From an uncultured Candidatus Actinomarina sp. (lineage in GTDB: Bacteria > Actinomycetota > Acidimicrobiia > Actinomarinales > Actinomarinaceae), in contig CACAND010000001.1 in NCBI GenBank assembly GCA_902533795.1, positions 302,844 to 366,843 of the forward strand: DNA of 64,000 bases, given 5' to 3'. The first letter of the stretch is position 1. Each line of letters opens with the position of its first letter. Shown here in pieces: positions 16,477 to 24,568 of this stretch. The position numbers and the translations under genes are program-made. The notes beneath the pieces were generated by a model. That model worked only from the letters and a program-made list of their open reading frames with translations, searched no databases and was not told where the DNA came from.

Positions 16477-17056
16477 AAACGTAATTTTAATAGGGTTTTT
16501 ATTACTTCTACAGGCTTGTTCAACAACAGAAGATTCAATAAGGGTTATTTCTACCCAAGATTTGACTACTCAAACAACCTTAGTGACGGTCACAACTATT
16601 CAAGATGAGGTAGTTGACGATGAGATATCGATAGAAGACGCCCAACTTGTCCTCGCAAGGTGTTTAAGAGATAAAGGCTATGATGTTGATGATCCAAAAA
16701 ATGACGAGGGATTAAGAACAATATTAACTCCAATCTTTATAAGTTTTAATGAAAGACAGAGACAAGAATTATTTGAAAACATACAATTGTGCGCCGAAGA
16801 AAATGGAATACCCCTGGAAGGAAATAGTAATTTTGAAAACCCTGAAGACGTTGCAGACAGGCTGGATACTGAACTTGAATTTGCTCAATGTTTAAGAGGG
16901 AAGGAGATTGAGGTATCAGACCCTACCGCAGAAAAACCACTTCGACCAATACTTATTGAGCTTGTTCAATCTGAAAAATATACCGGAGATCAAATAAGAG
17001 AAGCTGCTGGAGAATGCTTCGACGATCTAGGAATAGAACCACCTTCTGGCAGGTAA
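16457..17056 (+). CDS. Cys-rich two-module lipoprotein, copy 2
   Basis: 199 aa from ATG 16457 (a GTG at 16445 is also in frame). Overlaps the end of copy 1 by 20 nt. Lipobox LLLQAC. The modules read CLRDKGYDVDDPKND...QLCAEENGI and CLRGKEIEVSDPTAEKPLRP...GECFDDLGI. The Thr-rich region after the lipid anchor (TTQTTLVTVTT) is a likely flexible linker. It shares the layout of copies 1, 3 and 4; no catalytic motif is visible. Confidence 0.8.
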   Translation: MGKVKSRNVILIGFLLLLQACSTTEDSIRVISTQDLTTQTTLVTVTTIQDEVVDDEISIEDAQLVLARCLRDKGYDVDDPKNDEGLRTILTPIFISFNERQRQELFENIQLCAEENGIPLEGNSNFENPEDVADRLDTELEFAQCLRGKEIEVSDPTAEKPLRPILIELVQSEKYTGDQIREAAGECFDDLGIEPPSGR

Positions 17057-17080
17057 TTTAAAATACTTTATAATTCTTTT

Positions 17081-17677
17081 GTGTACAAAAAAGTAATTTT
17101 ATTTTTAATATTTTTCTCATTTTGCTCCTTTTTTCAAAAAAATGACACAGCCGTAGTTTCAGTGGTTGATACCGATAAAGGAAAAGAGGCTATCGCTGCA
17201 GGATTAGAAATAGATGAAGAAAAAGAAACAATTGCGGACGAAGATGCACCGCTTGTATTAGTTCAATGTGCAAACGAAGCTGGCTATAAATTTAATGAAC
17301 CAAAGAATTTTATAGATCTTTACACAACTATATCGACTTACTTTGAAACACTTACAGAACAAGAAGCCCAAGAGCTATGGAAAACCATCGAAGATTGTGC
17401 TCTGAAATATAATTTATGGGGAATTGCAGATGAAGCACAATTTGAAGATCCAATTCAGACTTCAAAAGAACTAGATAGAGCATTGTTTATTGCTAGTTGT
17501 TTTCGTGAACAAGGGTATGAAAAAGTCCCAGATCCAAATTACTTCAATAGGGAAGTAAACTTGGAAGCCTACATTGATGAGAATTGGGAATTAAGAGAGG
17601 AAGACCCTATAGTACAGACATGGCAAGGCTGTGAAGATAAGCTACCAGAAGAATTGAAAGAAGAATGGGATGATTAA
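17081..17677 (+). CDS. Cys-rich two-module lipoprotein, copy 3
   Basis: 198 aa, GTG start. Signal with lipobox FFSFC at about residue 15. The modules are more diverged: CANEAGYKFNEPKN...EDCALKYNLW and CFREQGYEKVPDPN...WQGCEDKL. It shares the KYNLW ending of the first module with copy 1. Strongly acidic. It lies upstream of the MacB-type adaptor gene. Function unknown. Confidence 0.78.
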   Translation: MYKKVILFLIFFSFCSFFQKNDTAVVSVVDTDKGKEAIAAGLEIDEEKETIADEDAPLVLVQCANEAGYKFNEPKNFIDLYTTISTYFETLTEQEAQELWKTIEDCALKYNLWGIADEAQFEDPIQTSKELDRALFIASCFREQGYEKVPDPNYFNREVNLEAYIDENWELREEDPIVQTWQGCEDKLPEELKEEWDD

Positions 17678-17745
17678 AACTTACAATAAAAACTTATCAG
17701 AAACACCCCAAATACAATAAAATACTTTAAGTAGAAATTAAAAAA

Positions 17746-19332
17746 ATGAAATTTAATATATTTAAAAATAGAAACTTTTACATCTTGATTGTCTTACTAG
17801 TTATTGGGTCAGCGGCTTATTATTTTGGCACTCAAAATACCGAGTCATCTTCTGTTAACAAAACGTTGCAACTTACAACTGTTCAGATTCAACAAGGTGA
17901 TCTTGAAAAAAAGGAAGAGTACAACGGAACTTTAAGACAAACCAATAGCAAAATCTTAAACAGTCCAATATCAGGAGTAGTTACCTTCATTCCTGAAGAG
18001 GGTACAATAATCCAATTTGGTGAAATACTTTTTGCCATAGACAACAAGCCTGTAATTTTAGTTGAAGGATCAGTGCCTTTTTATCGAACATTAGATTTGA
18101 ATTCTGATCCTGGACCAGACATTCTACAGGTTGAACACGCACTTATTTATTTGGGTTATGCCACAGAAAGTTTCGTTGCTGATGATATTTTTGACCAAAC
18201 AACTTCAGATATGTTGAATAAACTTTATATAGATTACAAAATAGAGACAAAATCTGAAGTAACCCCCTCTGAACAAGTTGCAATTAATTTAAAACAAACA
18301 GAAGTTGAAAATATTGAGGACAACATTGATTCCGGAGGAACAACAATTACTCAAGTTAACGACAAGAAAAAGAAATTAGACGACGCTAAAGAAGAAGCAT
18401 TAGAAGAAAGTGCTGCATGGAAAGCAGCTGATACTGCAATTAAGGATGCTGAAGAAACTTTAACGCTTTACAAAGACGAAACTAATCCAAAGACAAAAGA
18501 AAAAAAGGCAGATGGAACATTAGATGCTGCAATAGAAGACTTAGAACAAACAATTGAAGAACAGAAAAGAATAAAAGCTTTGGAAAAAGGAAAAGAATCA
18601 GGAATAGACGCTACAGAAGCACTTGCAATTGAAACTGCCCAGAAAGCTTACGACGATACCCTAAAAGAATATAACGAAGGTGTCGATCAAGTTGCTGAAT
18701 TGGCAAAAGCTAAAGAAGAACTTGAGGAATTGAGATTAAGTTCTAAATCTGAAACATTTAGCCCTACAAATGCTTACGCATCGGAAACGCCAATTATTGT
18801 TGGTTCTTACATTAACAAAGTTGGATCAGCAGTTGTATTAAATTCCCAACTTTATAATATTTCATCAATAGGGATTGAAGTTGTTTTCCAAGTTGATGCA
18901 TCAGATCAAGAGACAGTCACCCTTGGAGATAATGTTGAAATCGAGCTTCCAACAGATGAGCGAGTTCCTACAGTTATAACATTCATTGATCAAGTTGTTA
19001 CACAAACTCAAACAGGTGATTTTATTGAAGTTATTCTTGAAGTGTTAAACCCAGAAGAGATTGAAGCATATGATCAAGCACCTGTAAAAGTTTTTGTAAC
19101 TACTGAAATATCTCAAAATGTTTTGTATGTACCTGTAAATGCCTTGATTGCTTTAGCTGAAGGTGGTTATGCATTGGAAATTTATGATGGCGAAATAGAA
19201 GGAAGCACATTTGAAGGAGAGTCGGGAGTAGATACAATTTATGTAGCAGTAGAGATAGGTGTGTTTACCGATGGTTTTGTTGAGGTCATAGGAAATATAG
19301 CAAAAGGACAGCTTGTAGTCGTACCAAGATGA
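17746..19332 (+). CDS. MacA/HlyD-like efflux adaptor with peptidoglycan-binding-like domain
   Basis: 528 aa. A single N-terminal membrane helix (residues 12-30) is followed by a lipoyl/barrel-sandwich half (GTLRQTNSKILNSPISGVVT), a PG_binding_1-like insertion (GPDILQVEHALIYLGY), a long charged coiled coil (about 180-330) and a beta-barrel C-terminal region. It overlaps the ATPase gene by 4 nt. With the next two genes it forms a MacAB-like exporter in which the adaptor may contact peptidoglycan rather than an outer-membrane channel, as expected in a Gram-positive-type cell. The substrate is unknown. Confidence 0.85.
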   Translation: MKFNIFKNRNFYILIVLLVIGSAAYYFGTQNTESSSVNKTLQLTTVQIQQGDLEKKEEYNGTLRQTNSKILNSPISGVVTFIPEEGTIIQFGEILFAIDNKPVILVEGSVPFYRTLDLNSDPGPDILQVEHALIYLGYATESFVADDIFDQTTSDMLNKLYIDYKIETKSEVTPSEQVAINLKQTEVENIEDNIDSGGTTITQVNDKKKKLDDAKEEALEESAAWKAADTAIKDAEETLTLYKDETNPKTKEKKADGTLDAAIEDLEQTIEEQKRIKALEKGKESGIDATEALAIETAQKAYDDTLKEYNEGVDQVAELAKAKEELEELRLSSKSETFSPTNAYASETPIIVGSYINKVGSAVVLNSQLYNISSIGIEVVFQVDASDQETVTLGDNVEIELPTDERVPTVITFIDQVVTQTQTGDFIEVILEVLNPEEIEAYDQAPVKVFVTTEISQNVLYVPVNALIALAEGGYALEIYDGEIEGSTFEGESGVDTIYVAVEIGVFTDGFVEVIGNIAKGQLVVVPR

Positions 19333-20012
19333 TAACTGATACGAAAACCGTAATTTCAATAAATAATATCTCAAAAACTTACGAAGGACCACCTCCCGTA
19401 AAAGCACTGGATGAAGTTTCACTAGAAGTAAACCAGGGAGATCTGGTTGCAATCGTTGGTCAATCAGGAAGCGGAAAATCAACCTTGTTAAACATGATTG
19501 GCTTACTTGATAGTGTAACCGCTGGTTCAATTCAAATAGAAGGAAAAGACATATCTGAATTATCTGATAATGAACTCTCAAAATTTAGAGGTGAGAAGAT
19601 TGGATTTATATTCCAAAGCTTTTTTCTCTTACCAGGTTTAAATGCACAAGAAAACGTCGCAGAAGGTCTTTTATACCAGGGTATTTCTAGAAGTGACAGG
19701 CTTCTTAAAGCAGGAGAGGTCCTTGAAAAAGTTGGGTTGGGAGATCGTCTTACTCATCTACCAAAAGAACTTTCAGGTGGACAACAACAAAGAGTTGCAA
19801 TTGCAAGAGCTCTGGTACAGGACCCAGCATTCGTTTTGGCAGATGAGCCAACGGGAAACTTAGACAAAGAATCTGGCATTAATATTTTGAATATTTTGAA
19901 GGATTTAAACAACCAAGGTAAAACAGTCATAATGATTACGCACAATCAAGAGCACGCAAGCATGTTTAAAAAAGTCGTTGAGTTGGTTGATGGAAAAATT
20001 GTAAAACAATGA
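19329..20012 (+). CDS. MacB/LolD-type ABC transporter ATPase
   Basis: 227 aa. Walker [11 protein letters not shown]-loop [12 protein letters not shown], signature LSGGQQQR, Walker [12 protein letters not shown] and H-loop ITHNQ are all intact. This is the ATPase class that pairs with FtsX-fold permeases in mechanotransmission ABC systems. It overlaps both the adaptor gene and the permease gene by 4 nt, so the three are a coupled operon. Confidence 0.95.
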   Translation: MITDTKTVISINNISKTYEGPPPVKALDEVSLEVNQGDLVAIVGQSGSGKSTLLNMIGLLDSVTAGSIQIEGKDISELSDNELSKFRGEKIGFIFQSFFLLPGLNAQENVAEGLLYQGISRSDRLLKAGEVLEKVGLGDRLTHLPKELSGGQQQRVAIARALVQDPAFVLADEPTGNLDKESGINILNILKDLNNQGKTVIMITHNQEHASMFKKVVELVDGKIVKQ

Positions 20013-21193
20013 AAAGAAAAAGATTAAGAACTCGAGATTTGTTTTTTGTTGCGCTTTACGGTGTTCGTGCCAGAAAAGGTAGAGCTACCCTGACATCAAT
20101 TGGCATAGGCATTGGAATTGCAGCAATAGTTGCAGTTTCAGGTATTTCAGCATCAGGTAGAGCAGACCTATTATCAACTTTGGAGTCTCTTGGTACAAAT
20201 CTAGTAAAAGCATCCCCGCAGGCTGGTTTTTTTGGAACCCAGGAAGAACTACCAAAGGGTGTTTTAGGTATGGTTGAAAGAATAGGTCCAGTTGAAGAAG
20301 TAACATCTACAACGCAAACTGATTTACTAGTACGAAGAAGTAATTTTATTTCTGAATTTGAAGGTGGAGGAATATCAACAATAATTACTAGTTCAGAGCT
20401 TTTAGATGTAATAGGTGGAAATTTAATAGAAGGTAGATTTATAACTAATGACTTATCTGATATACCAGTAACTGTTTTAGGAAGTGTAACGGCACAAAGA
20501 TTAGGCATAACCAATCTCTCAACGCCAACAAAGATACTTATTGATAATGAATGGTTTGGAGTAATTGGTTTATTAGAAGAGCTGAAGATACATCCTGACT
20601 TAGATAGATCAGTTTTTATTGGATATGGAGTAGCAAAAACTCTTTTTGATATTGACGAAGAGCCAACAACAATTTATTTGAGAGCAAATCCAACTTTTAT
20701 AGAAGACGTAGTAGAAGTTTTAGCACCTTCCATGAATCCGGAAAACCCAGACCAAGTTGAAGTTACAAGGCCATCAGACGCACTTGAAGCTCAACAAGCT
20801 GCTGAGGAAGCATTTACAAACTTATTATTAGGCTTAGGCTCTGTAGCGCTTTTAGTTGGTGGTGTAGCAATAGCAAATGTTATGGTTATGTCAGTTCTTG
20901 AGCGAAGAATGGAAATAGGCGTTAGAAGATCAATAGGAGCAACAAGAAGAGAAATAAGGTATCAGTTTTTACTTGAGAGTATTGTTTTGTCTGGAATTGG
21001 TGGCTTAGTAGGTGTTGGTTTAGGTGCTGTTATTACTTTGGCTTATACTAACTACACAAATATTGTATTCTCAATACCTGTATGGCAAATTTTAGGAGCA
21101 GTATTTTTAGCATTATTAATTGGAGCAATATCTGGAGTTTATCCAGCAATAAAAGCGTCAAAAATTCAACCGGCAGAGGCAGTAAGAAAGTAA
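20009..21193 (+). CDS. MacB-type FtsX-fold permease
   Basis: 394 aa. N-terminal membrane helix with RARKGRATLTSIGIGIGIAA, a periplasmic MacB_PCD domain (about 45-265), then three C-terminal helices containing ANVMVMSVLERRMEIGVRRSIGATRREIRYQFLLES in segments typical of FtsX. It is the membrane subunit for the preceding ATPase and adaptor. Its 3' end overlaps the start region of lipoprotein copy 4. Confidence 0.93.
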   Translation: MKRKRLRTRDLFFVALYGVRARKGRATLTSIGIGIGIAAIVAVSGISASGRADLLSTLESLGTNLVKASPQAGFFGTQEELPKGVLGMVERIGPVEEVTSTTQTDLLVRRSNFISEFEGGGISTIITSSELLDVIGGNLIEGRFITNDLSDIPVTVLGSVTAQRLGITNLSTPTKILIDNEWFGVIGLLEELKIHPDLDRSVFIGYGVAKTLFDIDEEPTTIYLRANPTFIEDVVEVLAPSMNPENPDQVEVTRPSDALEAQQAAEEAFTNLLLGLGSVALLVGGVAIANVMVMSVLERRMEIGVRRSIGATRREIRYQFLLESIVLSGIGGLVGVGLGAVITLAYTNYTNIVFSIPVWQILGAVFLALLIGAISGVYPAIKASKIQPAEAVRK

Positions 21194-21714
21194 CACTTTT
21201 TACAATTGTTCTTGCTTTGAGTGCATGCACAATCGGCGAAGAAGAAACAAAAGGCGTAGTTTCTATTGATGAAAACACTGTTTCAACAACAATATTTGAC
21301 GAGGTTACTTTTGAAGAAGGAGTTTTGAACTTTGCACAGTGCATGAGAGAAGAGGGTATTAATTTTCCAGATCCAACGTTTGATATAGACGGTAACCCTC
21401 AGTTTGATAATGTTGATGTAGAAAATGAAGACGAATTCGAAGAAGCTTTTACTAATTGTGAAGATATTCTAAGAAATGCACTTCCGGAACAATTTGATTT
21501 AGATCCTGAGGTTGAAGCAGCGCTAGTAGATGCATCTTTAGAGTTCTCTCAGTGTATGAGAGAGGAAGGGGTTAGTAATTTTCCTGATCCAACACCTGGT
21601 GAATTTGGATTTTTTGCATTTAGAGATGCAGAAATAGAATGGACTTCAGATGATGTTCAAAAAGCATTTGAAATTTGCCAACCAGAAAATCCTTTAGAGA
21701 ATTTAGATTCCTGA
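21082..21714 (+). CDS. Cys-rich two-module lipoprotein, copy 4 (start uncertain)
   Basis: 210 aa from the only in-frame ATG (21082), which lies 112 nt inside the permease gene. The lipoprotein signal itself (KKVTLFTIVLALSAC) begins near the permease stop at 21193, where there is no ATG, GTG or usable TTG. So there is either a 30-40 residue N-terminal extension, a rare start codon, or a frameshift from the permease. The mature part is the cleanest family member: CMREEGINFPDP...TNCEDIL and CMREEGVSNFPDP...FEICQPE. Function unknown; linkage to the exporter is tight. Confidence 0.75.
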   Translation: MANFRSSIFSIINWSNIWSLSSNKSVKNSTGRGSKKVTLFTIVLALSACTIGEEETKGVVSIDENTVSTTIFDEVTFEEGVLNFAQCMREEGINFPDPTFDIDGNPQFDNVDVENEDEFEEAFTNCEDILRNALPEQFDLDPEVEAALVDASLEFSQCMREEGVSNFPDPTPGEFGFFAFRDAEIEWTSDDVQKAFEICQPENPLENLDS

Positions 21715-22167
21715 ATCAAAATACATAGGAGCACTAACACCTATTGTTTGCCAACACATTCCACCACTAAGCTCACACTCATCAAACACAAACACCCAAG
21801 TAACAATAAAATACTCATTTTTGTTATTTAAAATTTTTATTTCATAATGAATTGTTTCACCATCTTCTTGAATAATCTCATATGAATAATCAGTTAAATC
21901 AATTATTGAATTATATGGTTCAGAGATAAGCATCAATTTGAATCTGTCAATTGGACCTGTAACTTCCTTATTATCTTTATGAGCATTGTCCCAAATAATT
22001 TCCACAGATTTATCTGGATCTTTAGAAAAGTTTTGATAACTTTCCATAATTTCAACCAATATCTCTTCTGGCTCTCTTATTTCTATAGATTGAGCAGCAG
22101 GCTCTGATTGATTACAAGTAATAAATAGTAAGGAAATTATAAAAAATTTTAAACTTTTTCTAACCAC
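21703..22167 (-). CDS. Putative DUF4864-like lipoprotein
   Basis: 154 aa, GTG start overlapping the upstream microprotein by 8 nt. Signal with lipobox LLFITC. The remainder has the DUF4864 pattern: a helix (ILVEIMESYQNF), A-H-x-N-K-E-V-T-G-P-x-x-R-F-x-x-M, a YNSIIDL segment and strands ending near CWQTIGV. Such proteins have an NTF2-like fold and unknown function. Its 3' end converges with lipoprotein copy 4, overlapping by 12 nt. Confidence 0.65.
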   Translation of the reverse strand: MVRKSLKFFIISLLFITCNQSEPAAQSIEIREPEEILVEIMESYQNFSKDPDKSVEIIWDNAHKDNKEVTGPIDRFKLMLISEPYNSIIDLTDYSYEIIQEDGETIHYEIKILNNKNEYFIVTWVFVFDECELSGGMCWQTIGVSAPMYFDSGI

Positions 22168-22255
22168 GAAATACTAAAGTTACCACCAAATAAAGATGCA
22201 ATAAAAATGTTAGAAATATAAAAGACCAGAAAAGTCTTTTTTCTAATTTACTCAC
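22160..22255 (-). CDS. Tandem microprotein B (31 aa membrane peptide)
   Basis: 31 aa, read directly from the minus strand. It begins VSKLEKRLFWSF and continues as one hydrophobic segment with LHLYLVV. The GTG start overlaps the stop of the preceding microprotein by 4 nt (GTGA). It shares VS-K/R-LEKR-x-FWSF, a later LH and YLV with that neighbour, so the two look like a tandem duplication. One predicted membrane helix; function unknown. Confidence 0.6.
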   Translation of the reverse strand: MSKLEKRLFWSFIFLTFLLHLYLVVTLVFRG

Positions 22256-22359
22256 AACGAGATTGTGAGAAGCCCCATTGAATCAATTACTAGGTACATA
22301 TGTAATACAAAAGCTACACCCATAAAACTCCAGAAGGTACGTTTTTCTAATCTACTCAC
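22252..22359 (-). CDS. Tandem microprotein A (35 aa membrane peptide)
   Basis: 35 aa, GTG start at 22359 with AGGA seven nt upstream. It begins VSRLEKRTFWSFMGVAF and has LHMYLV before a second short hydrophobic stretch. It is closely similar to microprotein B directly downstream, with matching start codon and N-terminal motif. The shared pattern, the 4-nt stop/start overlap and the ribosome binding site support real coding despite the length. Function unknown. Confidence 0.6.
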   Translation of the reverse strand: MSRLEKRTFWSFMGVAFVLHMYLVIDSMGLLTISL

Positions 22360-22399
22360 AGTTGAATCCTAGTAATAATAAAAAGTTTTACCTAATTAG

Positions 22400-22558
22400 T
22401 TACTCTTGGTTTGCTCTTTCATATGCTTGGCTGTACAAAATTAATGTAGGAGCCCATAATCCAATATATATTGCAAGTTGTGAGTCATCCAAAACAACGT
22501 AAATAATTACAGATGCAACAACGGAAACAATACTTGCGTATAAACCTAATTTTATCAT
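22400..22558 (-). CDS. Small two-helix membrane protein (52 aa)
   Basis: 52 aa. The ATG is preceded by AAAGGA on the minus strand. Two hydrophobic segments (LGLYASIVSVVASVIIYVV and LAIYIGLWAPTLILY) are separated by DDSQ, with a polar end YERANQE. It lies upstream of the two microproteins and the DUF4864-like gene on the same strand, possibly one transcript. Not recognised. Confidence 0.6.
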   Translation of the reverse strand: MIKLGLYASIVSVVASVIIYVVLDDSQLAIYIGLWAPTLILYSQAYERANQE

Positions 22559-22612
22559 TTATATCCTTTCAGTTAATATTATAATTTAACACGATTATTA
22601 ATATTAATTTAT

Positions 22613-22756
22613 ATGATTGAAACATTAACATCAAATCCATTAACGTTAGTCCTTATATTCCCTGTAGTGACGTTGACAATATTCGTTGTTGGGATAATTA
22701 GGATGGATATTGCTAAATTTAATCAAAAACATGTTTTTGTCACTGAAGAAGAGTAA
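22613..22756 (+). CDS. Small single-helix membrane protein (47 aa)
   Basis: 47 aa, beginning MIETLTSNPLTLVLIFPVV. One membrane helix is followed by a basic then acidic tail (FNQKHVFVTEEE). It is divergent from the 52-aa gene, with a 54-nt gap that would hold both promoters. No family recognised; support is the open frame, amphipathic composition and context. Confidence 0.45.
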   Translation: MIETLTSNPLTLVLIFPVVTLTIFVVGIIRMDIAKFNQKHVFVTEEE

Positions 22757-22793
22757 CTTTATTATTGTCACAATAAAATACTTATATTAAATT

Positions 22794-23294
22794 ATGGACC
22801 TTAATAATATTGAAAACTTGGAAGATGTAGAGCTTTTTGATCTTCAAAATCAAATCACCGAAATTATAAAAAAAAGAAATCTTGAAAAGGGAGATATTGA
22901 AGAAATAATAGATAATTCATTCAACATAGGTTTTCCAAAAATTGATGGTGTTGGACTCAACCCATGGATTGATAATTCTTTAATTATTTGTCCTGGAGCA
23001 AGAATTGATAAAACTAAAACTCGTCATATTTGTAAGTTTATAGTCATTGACGAAGAGTGGTCTTGGGAGTCGCCTCATATGATAAGTGATGTAATTAGAA
23101 GAGACCAATCGTCTAAAAATTTTAGACAACACTCTATTACTTTAATCTCTCCTTTTGAAGGGATGAAGGTTCAGGTAATATCTCAGAAATCGCAACAAGG
23201 CAAACATCTTGTTGAAGGAGTCGATTCATTTGAATTTAGAAATGGAAAGTTAGAAAAAACAATGACCAAAACCTCTAGGTCTAGAGATCACTGA
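22794..23294 (+). CDS. Conserved-looking hypothetical protein
   Basis: 166 aa, soluble, no signal or membrane segment. An acidic N-terminal helix (residues 1-40) precedes a beta-rich region with CPGARIDKTKTRHICKF, DEEWSWESPHMI and ISPFEGMKVQVISQK. The two cysteines (about 65 and 78) flank a basic turn. I do not recognise the family. It sits alone between the small-protein cluster and NDH-2 on the same strand as the latter. Confidence 0.6.
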   Translation: MDLNNIENLEDVELFDLQNQITEIIKKRNLEKGDIEEIIDNSFNIGFPKIDGVGLNPWIDNSLIICPGARIDKTKTRHICKFIVIDEEWSWESPHMISDVIRRDQSSKNFRQHSITLISPFEGMKVQVISQKSQQGKHLVEGVDSFEFRNGKLEKTMTKTSRSRDH

Positions 23295-23323
23295 TTAATC
23301 AGTAAAGTTTTATAATTTAATAT

Positions 23324-24565
23324 ATGTTAAATGTAGTTGTAATTGGTGGTGGGTTTGGAGGACTTAAATTTCTTCAACGGGCTAGAAGTAGCAAAATTCA
23401 ATTTACTCTTATAGACAAGCAAAATCATCATTTATTTCAACCATTACTTTATCAGGTAGCAACTGCAGTTTTATCTCCAGCTAATATTGCTTTTCCAATC
23501 AGAAGAATGTTTAAAAATTACAAAAATGTAAAAGTAATATTAGATGAAGCTGTAGATATAAATCGTGACGAAAAGACTGTGACCATATCAAATGGCGACA
23601 ATATAAAGTACGATCAACTAATTGTAAGTACTGGGTCAAAACATTCTTATTTTGGTAATGAAGATTGGTCTAAATATTCAAATGGACTTAAAGGAATTAA
23701 TGACGCTTTACAAATTCGTGAAAGATTATTGAGGGCGTTTGAAAAAGCTGAGAATGAAAAAAATATTGATAAGAGAGCAAAATATTTAAACTTTGTAGTC
23801 GTTGGTGGCGGGCCTACAGGAGTTGAAATGGCTGGCTCAATAGCTGAGATTGCATTTAACAATATGAAGGAAGAGTTTAGAAATTTTAAGAGTTCAGATG
23901 CTAATGTTTATTTAATTGAAGCTACTGAAAAAATCTTACCAATGTATAGTGACAGGCTGTCTGGAAAAGCAAAAAAGTATCTTGAAGACTTTGGAGTTGA
24001 AGTAAGAACAAATGAGAAAGTTGTGAAAATAGAAAATGATCTAGTCACGACGGACAAAGAAGACATACATACAGATAATGTTGTTTGGGCAGCAGGTAAT
24101 GAAGCAAGCCCAATAATTGAGAAGCTAAATACGAAAACAGATAATGAAGGAAGAGCAATTGTTGACCCAGATTGTTCACTTAAAGACGATGGAAACGTAT
24201 TTGTTATCGGAGACGCTGCTAATTATAAAGATAAGAAAAACAACACTCTTCCAGGCATTGCCCCAGTAGCAATCCAACAAGGGAAATATCTCGCAAAAGT
24301 TATAAAGAGTAAAACAATCAAGAAAGATAGGAAACCTTTTAAATACAATGATAAAGGAATGATGGCAACGGTGGGCAGGTATAAGGCGATAGGTAAAATT
24401 GGAAATATAGAAGTATCTGGTTTTTTAGCTTGGCTCTTTTGGAGTGCAATTCACATTCTGTATTTAATAGGATATAGATCAAAAATATTAGTTGTGATTG
24501 AGTGGATATTTTCCTACCTTTTCAATAAAAAAGGTACAAGATTAATTTACAGAGAACCAACTTAG
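23324..24565 (+). CDS. ndh: Type II NADH dehydrogenase
   Basis: 413 aa. Single-subunit, non-proton-pumping NADH:quinone oxidoreductase on the inner face of the membrane. FAD dinucleotide motif VVIGGGFGGLKF at the N terminus, NADH motif VVGGGPTGVEMAG (about 160-172), FAD site VFVIGDAAN, and the quinone-site motif PVAIQQGKYLAK. The C-terminal region (FLAWLFWSAIHILYLIGYRSKI) is the membrane-binding segment of this family. Alternatives such as sulfide:quinone reductase are less likely given these motifs. Confidence 0.9.
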   Translation: MLNVVVIGGGFGGLKFLQRARSSKIQFTLIDKQNHHLFQPLLYQVATAVLSPANIAFPIRRMFKNYKNVKVILDEAVDINRDEKTVTISNGDNIKYDQLIVSTGSKHSYFGNEDWSKYSNGLKGINDALQIRERLLRAFEKAENEKNIDKRAKYLNFVVVGGGPTGVEMAGSIAEIAFNNMKEEFRNFKSSDANVYLIEATEKILPMYSDRLSGKAKKYLEDFGVEVRTNEKVVKIENDLVTTDKEDIHTDNVVWAAGNEASPIIEKLNTKTDNEGRAIVDPDCSLKDDGNVFVIGDAANYKDKKNNTLPGIAPVAIQQGKYLAKVIKSKTIKKDRKPFKYNDKGMMATVGRYKAIGKIGNIEVSGFLAWLFWSAIHILYLIGYRSKILVVIEWIFSYLFNKKGTRLIYREPT

Positions 24566-24568
24566 AAC

